A stretch of DNA of 64,000 bases from NCBI RefSeq assembly GCF_030815485.1, contig NZ_JAUSWV010000002.1, positions 6,758,001-6,822,000 on the forward strand. Direction: 5' to 3'. Origin of the DNA: Streptomyces rishiriensis. Its GTDB lineage: Bacteria; Actinomycetota; Actinomycetes; Streptomycetales; Streptomycetaceae. This document shows, piece after piece, positions 8,037 through 18,763 of this stretch; positions within the stretch are counted from its first letter, which is position 1, and every line of letters starts with the position of its first letter. A program made the translations under genes and the position numbers. The notes below the pieces were generated by a model. It saw only the letters and a list, made by a program, of their open reading frames with translations. It made no database searches and was not told the origin of the DNA.

Positions 8037-8816
8037 ATGCGTATCGCGACCTGGAACGTGAACTCGATCACCGCCCGCCTGCCGAGGCTGCTGGCCTGGC
8101 TGGAGAGCAGCGGCACCGACGTGCTGTGCCTCCAGGAGGCCAAGGTCGCCGAGGCGCAGTTCCCGCTCGACGAGCTGCGCGAGCTGGGCTACGAGGCGGC
8201 GGTGCACGCCACGGGCCGGTGGAACGGCGTGGCGGTGATCTCCCGCGTCGGCCTGGCGGACGTCGTCAAGGGCCTGCCCGGCGACCCCGGCTACGAAGGG
8301 GCGCAGGAGCCCCGCGCCATCTCGGCGACCTGCGGCCCGGTCCGCGTCTGGTCGGTGTACGTGCCGAACGGCCGGGAGGTCGACCACCCGCACTACGCCT
8401 ACAAGCTCCAGTGGTTCGAGGCACTCGAGGCCGCCGTCGCGGGCGACGCGGCGGGCAGCCGCCCCTTCGCGGTGATGGGCGACTACAACGTGGCGCCGAC
8501 CGACGACGACGTGCACGACGTGGCCGCCTTCGAGGGCCTCACCCATGTCACCCCGGCCGAGCGCGCCGCCCTGGCGTCCCTGCGCGAGGCCGGCCTCTCG
8601 GACGTGGTCCCGCGCCCGCTGAAGTACGACCGCCCCTTCACGTACTGGGACTACCGCCAGCTCTGCTTCCCCAAGAACCGCGGCATGCGCATCGACCTGG
8701 TGTACGGCAACGCGCCGTTCGCCGAGGCCGTCAAGGACGCCTACGTCGACCGCGAGGAGCGCAAGGGCAAGGGCGCCTCGGATCACGCTCCGGTCGTGGT
8801 CGACCTCGAGGTGTAG
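8037..8816 (+). CDS. xthA: exodeoxyribonuclease III
   Basis: A 259-residue EEP-family nuclease. Motifs in order: ATWNVNSITARLPRLLAWL, LCLQEAK with the metal-binding Glu, WNGVAVISR, SVYVPNGRE, GDYNVAP with the catalytic Asp/Asn, FTYWDYR, and the C-terminal SDHAPVVVDL. It removes nucleotides from 3' ends and cleaves abasic sites in base-excision repair. A TAGGTT hexamer at 8024-8029 sits 7 nt before the ATG, so the mRNA may be leaderless; no AGGAGG is close. Length is normal for the family. Confidence 0.92.
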   Translation: MRIATWNVNSITARLPRLLAWLESSGTDVLCLQEAKVAEAQFPLDELRELGYEAAVHATGRWNGVAVISRVGLADVVKGLPGDPGYEGAQEPRAISATCGPVRVWSVYVPNGREVDHPHYAYKLQWFEALEAAVAGDAAGSRPFAVMGDYNVAPTDDDVHDVAAFEGLTHVTPAERAALASLREAGLSDVVPRPLKYDRPFTYWDYRQLCFPKNRGMRIDLVYGNAPFAEAVKDAYVDREERKGKGASDHAPVVVDLEV

Positions 8817-8934
8817 CGGGAGCGGGAGCCGGGTCCGTCGGACTGCGCGGGACGCCCGCCGGGCCGGGGCCGGCCGTCGGCGTATGCCAGCGCGCCTGTG
8901 GTGCGCACGCCGGTGCGAATGTCAGGCTGGGCTT

Positions 8935-9354
8935 ATGAACATCCCTTTCCTGGGCAACAGGAGCAAGAAGTACCGTGCGGCGGTGCTGGCCGAGGACCTC
9001 GGGGGGATCGCCGAACTCCTCTCCGAATGCGAGCTGTTGCGCTCGCAGGCGGCCCGGCAGGGGATCGGACTCGACGACACGGCCGCCTCGTTGGAGGCAC
9101 TGGACCAGCTTCCGCCGCGCTGGCGCGAGGACGAGGAGAACCTGCCCTGGTTCGGTCACGACGCCGGGCTCTACCTCGGGACGGTCGTCGTGCGTACGGT
9201 GCCCGGCGCCGTCTGGATGATCTGGCCCGGCGGGGAGCCGGTCGTCCGGCTGGCGTCCGGCCGGGAGGTCGACGTGATCACCGCGGGGCGTGAGTGGGCC
9301 GCGACCGGAACCCCCGAACTGTCCCAGCTGTACGCCGAGGTGGCCGAGAACTGA
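8935..9354 (+). CDS. DUF6278 family protein
   Basis: A 139-residue protein starting MNIPFLGNRSKKYRAAVLAE. The frame is open further upstream to 8884, but ATG 8935 begins the conserved part. It ends with a small beta-rich region (GLYLGTVVVRTVPGAVWMIW, then EPVVRLASGREVDV). The pattern matches a Streptomyces family that I recall as DUF6278; its function is unknown. There is no signal peptide and no catalytic motif. It lies 118 bp after exonuclease III and 114 bp before the ABC ATPase, with no sign of coupling to either. Confidence 0.65.
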   Translation: MNIPFLGNRSKKYRAAVLAEDLGGIAELLSECELLRSQAARQGIGLDDTAASLEALDQLPPRWREDEENLPWFGHDAGLYLGTVVVRTVPGAVWMIWPGGEPVVRLASGREVDVITAGREWAATGTPELSQLYAEVAEN

Positions 9355-9468
9355 AGGACGGGCGCGTAAATACGGCTAATGACGGAAAGGTGCGTGTCGT
9401 GCCCCCGCACCGGTCCCGGATGGATAGTTTGCGGCAACCACGACACAGCTGAAGGAGCAGGGCTGCGC

Positions 9469-10212
9469 ATGGCCGTCGATCCGTTGATCGAGCTGCGTGA
9501 CGTCAACAAGTACTTCGGGGAGCTGCATGTCCTCCAGGACGTCAACCTCACCGTCGGCAGGGGGGAGGTGGTCGTCGTGATCGGCCCCTCGGGGTCGGGG
9601 AAGTCGACACTGTGCCGCGCGATCAACCGGCTGGAGCCCATCCACTCCGGTTCGATCACGCTCGACGGACAGCCGCTGCCGGAGGAGGGCAAGGCCCTGG
9701 CGGGACTGCGTTCCGAGGTCGGCATGGTCTTCCAGTCCTTCAACCTGTTCGCCCACAAGACCGTTCTGCAGAACATCTCGCTGGGTCAGGTGAAGGTGCG
9801 CGGACGCAAGAAGGGCGAGGCCGACAGGCGCTCCCGTGAACTGCTCGACCGGGTGGGCCTCGCCGATCAGGCCGACAAGTTCCCCGCACAGCTCTCCGGA
9901 GGTCAGCAGCAGCGCGTGGCCATCGCCCGTGCCCTCGCCATGGACCCCAAGGCGCTCCTGTTCGACGAGCCCACCTCCGCCCTGGACCCCGAGATGATCA
10001 ACGAGGTCCTCGAGGTCATGCAGCAGCTCGCCCAGGAGGGCATGACCATGGTCGTGGTCACCCACGAGATGGGCTTCGCCCGCTCGGCCGCCAACCGGGT
10101 GGTCTTCATGGCCGACGGCCGGATCGTCGAGGACCGCATCCCCGAGGAGTTCTTCACCGCCCCGCGCAGCGACCGCGCCAAGGACTTCCTCTCCAAGATC
10201 CTCAAGCACTGA
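9469..10212 (+). CDS. gluA: polar amino acid (glutamate-type) ABC transporter ATPase, orphan
   Basis: A 247-residue ATPase of the GluA/GlnQ family. Walker A GPSGSGKST near residue 39, Q-loop MVFQSFNLFAHKTVLQN, signature LSGGQQQR, Walker B ALLFDEPTSALDPE, and H-loop VVTHEMGFAR are all intact. The open frame extends back to 9379, but the conserved start is ATG 9469; GAAGGAG lies about 13 nt upstream, a long spacing. In Streptomyces and Corynebacterium gluA normally heads a gluABCD operon with a binding protein and two permeases. Here the next gene, 48 bp away, is convergent and unrelated, so this ATPase has no local partners. Confidence 0.85.
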   Translation: MAVDPLIELRDVNKYFGELHVLQDVNLTVGRGEVVVVIGPSGSGKSTLCRAINRLEPIHSGSITLDGQPLPEEGKALAGLRSEVGMVFQSFNLFAHKTVLQNISLGQVKVRGRKKGEADRRSRELLDRVGLADQADKFPAQLSGGQQQRVAIARALAMDPKALLFDEPTSALDPEMINEVLEVMQQLAQEGMTMVVVTHEMGFARSAANRVVFMADGRIVEDRIPEEFFTAPRSDRAKDFLSKILKH

Positions 10213-10260
10213 GCGACGGCGCCGGCCACGGAGGCCGCCCGCCCCGGCAGCGGCCGGAGA

Positions 10261-11826
10261 TCACTGCTCGCGCAGCGGAACCGACACGTACGACGGGTCG
10301 TTCGCCGGCGAGGAGAAGGTCAGCCGCGCGCCGGACGGGTTGTGCTCGACGTACAGCGGGTCCACGGTGTCGACGACCAGGGCGAGCCGGTGCCCGGCCG
10401 GGACGTCGTAGGCCGTGGAGATCAGATCCAGGTCGAGACCGAACGGCTTGCCCGGCGTGTGCCCGTGGAAGGTGTACGGCGCGTTGGCGACCAGTTTGCC
10501 CAGGCCGAGCGGCCCCACGTCGTAGAGGTAGGCGACGAGGGTGCCGCTCTCCTCGGTCGGGGTGACGGTGGTGTGCAGCTTCGCTGTGCCGCGGACCCGC
10601 TGCTCCGTGGCGTACCTCCCGGACTGCCACACGGCGGCCCAGCGCCGGGGGAGCAGGGGGATCGCGGCCACCGGGGGCAGCTTCGCCGCCTGGTCGAGGA
10701 TGCTGGACAGGAAGACGATCCCGCCGTCGGCGCCCGAGTTCACGTTCGTGTGGATCGTGGTGGAGCCCGCCAGGGCGATCTTCTCCCGGGTCGCGTCCAC
10801 CGACTTCCAGTCCGGATATCCCTCGTAACCGCTTGTGGAACGGGACTTGAGCCGGACCGGCTGTTCACGGTCGATGCCGTTGTCCTCGCCCTTGAGGTAG
10901 TGGTCGAACCAGCGCTCGGTGTCGGTCCAGACGTCGTTGGGGAGGCCGAACAGGCCGGTCAGCTCGGCGGTGGCGTGGTCGCCGGGGCGGAACTCCAGCC
11001 GCTTCGGGCCGGTCAGCCGCTCGTAGAAGGCGGCTGACTGGTTCGGCGGGAAGATCGTGTCGCCCCAGGCGCCGGCGAGCATGACGGCCGCGCCGTTCTT
11101 GTTGAGCTGGTCCAGGTAGGTCACGGGGGAACGTTTCTGCCCCCAGGCGACGATGGTCTTCTCCTTCGACAGGTCGGAGGAGTAGAAGGCCGAGAAGACC
11201 TCCCGGGACTCGGCGCTCCGGCGGCCGGTGACCGTGCCCACCGTGTCGAGCACGGCGGCGGCCTGGACGTGCTGGGTGCGCCCGGAGTAGATCGAGTCGA
11301 TCAGGTCGCCCCAGCCGCTGAGCGACGCCACGGCCTTGATGCGCGGGTCGTGGGCGGCGGCCAGCAGGCTGATCCCGGCGCCGTACGAGACGCCCGCCAT
11401 GCCGACGTTGCGCGGGTCGCTCGGGGTGTTGGCGAGCGCCCAGTCGAGGACCCTGGCGGCGTCGGCGACATCGTGCGGTCCCGCCACGTCGATCTCGCCG
11501 CCGGACTGCCAGAAGCCCCGCACGTTGTAACTGAGCACGACGTAGCCGGAGTCGGCGAGCCGCCGCGCCTGGGCGAGGTACTCGACCTGCGGGAAGCCCC
11601 AGCTGGTCGGCAGGACGATCAGCGGGTGGCTGCGGGCACCGTCGGCGGGGGTGACCACATTGGCCTTGAGGACCGTACCGCCGTCCCCGGCGATGTCGAC
11701 GTACCGGACGCCGCCGGTCGCGGCCTGCGCGGCGGGTGTCAGGCCCAGCACCCCGCCGGCGACCAGGGTCGCGGAGGCGGCGCCCATGGCGGTCGCGCGA
11801 AGGGCCATGCGGTGCGGTCGTCCCAC
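10261..11826 (-). CDS. secreted CocE/NonD (X-Pro dipeptidyl-peptidase S15-like) hydrolase
   Basis: A 521-residue exported alpha/beta hydrolase. GTG 11826 has AGAGGAG about 6 nt upstream. An Arg-containing N-terminus and hydrophobic core end at an AQAATGG-type signal peptidase site near residue 36. The catalytic core has LPTSWGFPQVEYL, LSYNVRGFWQSGGE, the nucleophile elbow GVSYGAG (Ser near residue 148), an Asp in AGAWGDTIFP, and the His in FRPGDHATAEL. The C-terminal third is the jelly-roll domain typical of S15/CocE proteins. The likely role is extracellular ester or peptide hydrolysis; substrate unknown. It is convergent with the ATPase gene. Confidence 0.82.
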   Translation of the reverse strand: MGRPHRMALRATAMGAASATLVAGGVLGLTPAAQAATGGVRYVDIAGDGGTVLKANVVTPADGARSHPLIVLPTSWGFPQVEYLAQARRLADSGYVVLSYNVRGFWQSGGEIDVAGPHDVADAARVLDWALANTPSDPRNVGMAGVSYGAGISLLAAAHDPRIKAVASLSGWGDLIDSIYSGRTQHVQAAAVLDTVGTVTGRRSAESREVFSAFYSSDLSKEKTIVAWGQKRSPVTYLDQLNKNGAAVMLAGAWGDTIFPPNQSAAFYERLTGPKRLEFRPGDHATAELTGLFGLPNDVWTDTERWFDHYLKGEDNGIDREQPVRLKSRSTSGYEGYPDWKSVDATREKIALAGSTTIHTNVNSGADGGIVFLSSILDQAAKLPPVAAIPLLPRRWAAVWQSGRYATEQRVRGTAKLHTTVTPTEESGTLVAYLYDVGPLGLGKLVANAPYTFHGHTPGKPFGLDLDLISTAYDVPAGHRLALVVDTVDPLYVEHNPSGARLTFSSPANDPSYVSVPLREQ

Positions 11827-11907
11827 GGGTCACTCCTCTTGCCTGCGCCATCGCAAAGTGACCTGACGGTAACCGCCGCGCCTCACCACGAGTAACCCGC
11901 CGGTAAG

Positions 11908-12654
11908 TTACGTGGGGGTAACAATAGTTGACTCCGGGAGGGGAGCCAGCGCCGCCCGGGTCACGTCGTCCACCAGTTCCACCACGTCGGGGCCGTACGC
12001 CTGGGAGTTGACGACCTTCAGGAGCAGCACGAAGGAGCCGTTGCCGTGCTTGCGGGCCAGCCGCTCGTGGTTGCGGACCAGGTAGCGGGTGGCGGCCTGG
12101 TTGTTGATCGCCCGCTGGCCGCAGAACAGGAACACCGGCCGCGCCCCACGTCGTCCGCCCACGGTCAGCCGGGCCAGCAGGACGAACTCGGTGACGCCCG
12201 AGTCCATGCGGTAGTGCTCGCCGCCCACCTGGAACGCCAGCCGGTCGGGGCCCGGTTCGCGGTCGGTGTTGACGCGCACGCCGGGCAGCATGGCCTGGAT
12301 GTGGGCCGCCATCCGCCGGTTCGATCCCGGACCCCCGACACAGAACTCCGTCCGCTCCCCGAAGCCCTGCCGGGCCACGTCCTGGGTGACCACCTCGGTG
12401 CCCGCGCCGCAGTCCTTGATGAGCGCGGCGAGCTCCAGGAGCGCGAACACGTCGTGACGGTGCACCGCGAGGTCGGGGCTGCCCGCGTCGCGGTTCACGA
12501 CGAGCAGGCACTCCGAGTTCTCGGGCAGCCCGAAGAAGGCCTGCTTGCGCCGGAGTCTGCGCTTCCACAGGTAGGTGCGGGTCAGCCAGCCGAGCGCGGC
12601 ACTGATGCCGGCCGCCACCACGCCCAGGACGATGTTGCGCACGTCGTCGTTCAT
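11908..12654 (-). CDS. membrane-anchored conserved hypothetical protein
   Basis: A 248-residue protein. Residues about 6-24 (NIVLGVVAAGISAALGWLT) form one transmembrane segment, followed by a basic KRRLRRK stop and a soluble domain. That domain has alternating beta/alpha character: ECLLVVNRDAGSPDLAVHRH, FCVGGPGSNRRMAAHI, and PVFLFCGQRAINNQAATRYL. The glycine-rich GGPGSN followed by a possible second nucleotide-binding edge recalls Rossmann-like sensor domains, but I cannot name the family. A TACCAT hexamer ends 8 nt before the ATG on this strand, so it may be leaderless. It diverges from the gamma-glutamyltransferase gene. Confidence 0.6.
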   Translation of the reverse strand: MNDDVRNIVLGVVAAGISAALGWLTRTYLWKRRLRRKQAFFGLPENSECLLVVNRDAGSPDLAVHRHDVFALLELAALIKDCGAGTEVVTQDVARQGFGERTEFCVGGPGSNRRMAAHIQAMLPGVRVNTDREPGPDRLAFQVGGEHYRMDSGVTEFVLLARLTVGGRRGARPVFLFCGQRAINNQAATRYLVRNHERLARKHGNGSFVLLLKVVNSQAYGPDVVELVDDVTRAALAPLPESTIVTPT

Positions 12655-12797
12655 GGGCGCGCATGGTAGCGGGCGGGCGCGAGCGGGGCGTACCCGTGTT
12701 CGAGGTGTGGCGTTCGTATGACAGTGCCCGGAAGGAGGCTGTCGGGGCCCCGGGAATCTGGTTACGCTGCGCGGACGGTCCTGGACTGGAGGTACGG

Positions 12798-14627
12798 ATG
12801 CGTCGCCCTGTCGCGCGGAAACTGTCGGTCCTGGCGGTCTCGGCCGCCGTGGTCACGGTGGGGGCCGCGGCGCCACCCGCCGCTGAGAGAGCCACTGTCG
12901 CGAAGGTCCCGGTCGCCGTCGGCTACGGCGGCGCGGTCGCCAGCGTCGACGCGGACGCCTCCGCGGCCGGCATCGAGGTGCTCCGCGAGGGAGGCAACGC
13001 CGTCGACGCGGCCGTGGCCACCGCCGCCGCCCTCGGCGTCACCGAGCCCTATTCCGCCGGTGTCGGCGGAGGCGGCTACTTCGTCTACTACGACGCCGAG
13101 TCCCGTGCGGTGCACACCATCGACGGCCGCGAGACCGCCCCGCTGACCGCGGACTCCGGCCTCTTCCTGGAGAACGGCAAGCCGCTCGCCTTCGCGGACG
13201 CCGTCACCAGCGGTCTGGGCGTCGGCACGCCGGGCACCCCCGCCACCTGGGCGACCGCCCTGAAGGAGTGGGGCAGCGAACAGCTCGGCACGGTCCTGAA
13301 GCCCGCCCAGCGCATCGCCCGCGAGGGCTTCACCGTCGACGACACCTTCCGCAGCCAGACCGCAGCCAACGAGACCCGCTTCCGCTACTTCCCCGACACG
13401 GCGAAGCTGTTCCTGCCCGGCGGCCAACTGCCCGTGGTGGGCTCGACGTTCAAGAACCCCGACCTCGCCCGGACCTACGCGGAGCTGGCCCGCAAGGGCG
13501 TGGGCGCGATCTACCGCGGCGACCTCGGCGAGGACATCGTCGCCACCGTGAACAAGCCGCCCGTCGACCCGGGTTCGGGCTGGAACGCCCGGCCGGGCGA
13601 GCTGTCCGCCAAGGACCTCGCGGCCTACCGCGCCAAGCTCCAGGCGCCCACCAGGACCTCGTACCGGGGCCTGGGCGTCTACTCCATCGCGCCCTCGTCC
13701 TCGGGCGGCACGACGGTCGGAGAGGCCCTCAACATCCTGGAGAGGACGGACCTCTCGAAGGCGAGCGAGGTCCAGTACCTGCACCACTATCTCGAGGCCA
13801 GCCGGATCTCCTTCGCCGACCGCGGGCGCTGGGTCGGCGATCCCGCCTTCGAGGACGTCCCCACCAAGCAGCTGCTGTCGCAGCGGTACGCCGACTCACG
13901 GGCCTGCCTCATCAGGGACGACGCGGTCCTCACCAGCCCGGTGGCGCCCGGCGACCCGCGGCACCCGGCCGCCTGCGGCGCGGGCGGAACGGCGGCGCCG
14001 ACGACGTACGAGGGCGAGAACACCACGCACCTCACCGTCGCCGACAAGTGGGGCAACGTCGTCTCCTACACGCTCACCATCGAGCAGACCGGCGGCAGCG
14101 GCATCACCGTCCCCGGCCGTGGCTTCCTGCTCAACAACGAGCTGACGGACTTCTCCTTCGCCCCCGCCAACCCGGCCGTCCACGACCCGAACCTGCCCGG
14201 GCCGGGCAAGCGGCCGCGTTCGTCGATCTCGCCGACGATCGTGCTCGACCGGCACGGCAGGCCGGTGGTGGCCCTGGGCTCGCCCGGCGGCGCGACCATC
14301 ATCACCACCGTGTTGCAGACGCTGACCGGCTTCCTCGACCGCGGACTGCCGCTCGTCGACGCGATCGCCGCCCCGCGTGCCAGCCAACGCAACGCCGCCC
14401 AGACGGAGTTGGAGCCGGCGCTCTACAACGACACCAGCCCCGACGGGCTGCGGGCCGAGCTGGAGGCCCTCGCGCACTCCTTCAAGCTCAACCCCGAGAT
14501 CGGCGCGGCGACCGCCGTACAGCGGCTGCCGAACGGCGCATGGCTGGCCGCCGCCGAAACCGTCCGGCGCGGCGGCGGATCGGCGCAGGTGGTGCGCCCG
14601 GCGCGCCAGGCCGTGTCCGCGAAGTAG
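12798..14627 (+). CDS. ggt: secreted gamma-glutamyltransferase
   Basis: A 609-residue precursor. ATG 12798 has GGAGG 5 nt upstream and begins a signal peptide (RRPVARKLSVLAVSAAVVTV). It then follows the GGT order: EGGNAVDAAVATAAALGVTE, GVGGGGYFVYY, the cleavage and nucleophile site ENTTHLTV with Thr409 as first residue of the small subunit, then TIEQTGGSGI and a late GSPGGATIITTVLQ. GGT hydrolyses or transfers the gamma-glutamyl group of glutathione and related peptides. Export suggests extracellular glutathione or gamma-glutamyl peptide use. A second, shorter GGT-like gene lies at 30748. Confidence 0.92.
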   Translation: MRRPVARKLSVLAVSAAVVTVGAAAPPAAERATVAKVPVAVGYGGAVASVDADASAAGIEVLREGGNAVDAAVATAAALGVTEPYSAGVGGGGYFVYYDAESRAVHTIDGRETAPLTADSGLFLENGKPLAFADAVTSGLGVGTPGTPATWATALKEWGSEQLGTVLKPAQRIAREGFTVDDTFRSQTAANETRFRYFPDTAKLFLPGGQLPVVGSTFKNPDLARTYAELARKGVGAIYRGDLGEDIVATVNKPPVDPGSGWNARPGELSAKDLAAYRAKLQAPTRTSYRGLGVYSIAPSSSGGTTVGEALNILERTDLSKASEVQYLHHYLEASRISFADRGRWVGDPAFEDVPTKQLLSQRYADSRACLIRDDAVLTSPVAPGDPRHPAACGAGGTAAPTTYEGENTTHLTVADKWGNVVSYTLTIEQTGGSGITVPGRGFLLNNELTDFSFAPANPAVHDPNLPGPGKRPRSSISPTIVLDRHGRPVVALGSPGGATIITTVLQTLTGFLDRGLPLVDAIAAPRASQRNAAQTELEPALYNDTSPDGLRAELEALAHSFKLNPEIGAATAVQRLPNGAWLAAAETVRRGGGSAQVVRPARQAVSAK

Positions 14628-14778
14628 CGCCGTCTGCCTGGAGGGCCGGGCTCGCGGCGTCCGGTGCGCGCGATCGCAGGGCGGAGGGCCGGCCCCGTAG
14701 CGGGTGCCCGCGGGCGGTCCCGGCAACGCGGCGAGCGTGCGTGCCGGGCGTCCCGAGCCGGACGGGACTCTGCGGGAC

Positions 14779-17364
<2,586 letters not shown>

Positions 17365-17565
17365 GGCGTTCCGTTCGATCGACTTTCGCTGCCGGTGCCG
17401 ACGGGTGCCCTGTCCGTGCCGGGCTACACCACGATGGCACGATCCGCGGGGTGCGGCATGTCCTGGAGGTGCTGCCGTAGGGCGCCCGCGGACCGCGCCG
17501 GGCCGGTCGCGCCACGGGGCGGAGCCGCGGATCGGCACGGCCCCGCGCCCGTCGGCGGAAGGCTT

Positions 17566-18336
17566 CTACCGTCGCTCGGTGAGAATCCTCGGTCCGGCGT
17601 CCGTGATCGCCACCGTGTGTTCCGCGTGCGCCGCCCGGGAACCGTCGTTCGTGCACAGGGTCCAGCCGTCCGGAGCCTCGTGGTAACCGTCCTTGCCGCC
17701 GGCGATCAGCATCGGTTCGATCGCGATGGCCATGCCGTGGCGCAGGGGGTAGCCGCGGCCCGGGCGGCCCTCGTTGGGGACCCCGGGGTCCTCGTGCATC
17801 TGGCGGCCGATGCCGTGGCCGCCGAAGCCGTCCGGGATGCCGTAGCCCGCCTCCCGGCACACCGTCCCGATCGCGTGCGCGATGTCGCCGACGCGGTTGC
17901 CGACGACCGCCGCCTCGATCCCGGCCGCGAGGGCCCGCTCGGCGGTCTCGATCAGCCGGACGTCCGCCGGGCGCGGTGTGCCCACGGTGAAGCTGATCGC
18001 GGAGTCGCCGGCCCAGCCGTTCAGCACCGCGCCGAAGTCGGCCGACAGGAGGTCGCCGTCGCGCAGCCGGTAGCCGGTCGGGATGCCGTGCACGATCGCG
18101 TCGTTCACGGACGCGCAGAGCACCGCCGGGAACGGCGTCGTGGCGAAGGAGGGGCGGTAGCCGAGGAAGGGGGACGTCGCCCCGGCCTCCCGCAGCACGT
18201 CATGTGCCACCTCGTCCAGCTCCAGCAGGGACACGCCCACGTCGGCGGCCTCGCGTACGGCCGTCAGCGCCCGTGCGACGACCTGTCCCGCCGCGTACAT
18301 GGCCTCGATCGATGTGTCTGTCTTGAGCTCCACCAT
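17566..18336 (-). CDS. map: type I methionine aminopeptidase, accessory copy
   Basis: A 256-residue M24A peptidase. Metal ligands occur in order: Asp in LLSADFGAVLNGW, Asp in GDSAISF, His in GFGGHGIGRQMHEDPGVPN, Glu in AIEPMLIAGG, and the last Glu in HAEHTVAITDAG. It removes initiator methionine from nascent proteins. The housekeeping map of Streptomyces usually lies in the ribosomal-protein operon next to secY/adk; this one stands alone opposite an XRE regulator and is probably an extra copy. A TATAGT -10 (18349-18344, minus strand) sits 7 nt before the ATG, so it appears leaderless. No N-terminal extension is present. Confidence 0.9.
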   Translation of the reverse strand: MVELKTDTSIEAMYAAGQVVARALTAVREAADVGVSLLELDEVAHDVLREAGATSPFLGYRPSFATTPFPAVLCASVNDAIVHGIPTGYRLRDGDLLSADFGAVLNGWAGDSAISFTVGTPRPADVRLIETAERALAAGIEAAVVGNRVGDIAHAIGTVCREAGYGIPDGFGGHGIGRQMHEDPGVPNEGRPGRGYPLRHGMAIAIEPMLIAGGKDGYHEAPDGWTLCTNDGSRAAHAEHTVAITDAGPRILTERR

Positions 18337-18343
18337 GCCAATT

Positions 18344-18362
18344 ACTATACCGGTATTAGAAT
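18344..18362. promoter_or_regulatory. overlapping divergent map/XRE promoters around palindrome ATACCGGTAT
   Basis: Within 19 bp lie a minus-strand -10 TATAGT (18349-18344) for map and a plus-strand -10 TAGAAT (18357-18362) for the XRE gene. Between them is the perfect 10-bp palindrome ATACCGGTAT (18347-18356), which overlaps the map -10. Both start codons are 6-7 nt beyond their -10 elements, so both mRNAs should be leaderless. A dimeric HTH protein bound at the palindrome would block both promoters, so autoregulation by the XRE protein is likely (inference). Confidence 0.6.
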
Positions 18363-18368
18363 GGGGTC

Positions 18369-18620
18369 ATGGTGCGTACCCCCCTCACCCCTGAAGAGCG
18401 CGAGCGCGGCGAACGGCTCGGGCTGCTGCTGCGCGAGGCCCGCGGCGGTCGGAGCATGGCCGACATCGCGACGAACGCCGGCATCTCCGCGGAGACCCTG
18501 CGCAAGATCGAGACCGGCCGCGCCCCCACGCCGGCGTTCTTCACGGTCGCCGCGCTCGCCCGCGTGCTCGGCCTGTCGATGGACGAGCTGGCGGGGCTGT
18601 GCGTGCCCGCCCCCGCGTGA
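18369..18620 (+). CDS. XRE-family HTH regulator
   Basis: An 83-residue protein that is essentially one Cro/C1-type helix-turn-helix: RLGLLLREARGGRSMADIAT, then the recognition region NAGISAETLRKIETGRAPTP, then AALARVLGLSMDELAGLC. It has no ligand domain. It is divergent from the methionine aminopeptidase gene with only 32 bp between start codons. The shared palindrome and two -10 boxes suggest it controls itself and map. No ribosome site precedes its ATG, in keeping with a leaderless mRNA. Confidence 0.85.
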   Translation: MVRTPLTPEERERGERLGLLLREARGGRSMADIATNAGISAETLRKIETGRAPTPAFFTVAALARVLGLSMDELAGLCVPAPA

Positions 18621-18763
18621 CACCCTGGGGTCGCTGCCCGCGCCCGGTCGCGAGCGCCGGCGCGGGTCGCCCGCGTCGGTTTCGAAAACCGGCCGTAGCC
18701 GCGCTGTAACACGGTTGGTGTTCTCTACGAACCGGAGTGTTCCGGTCGGGCGGGAGTCGAGCG

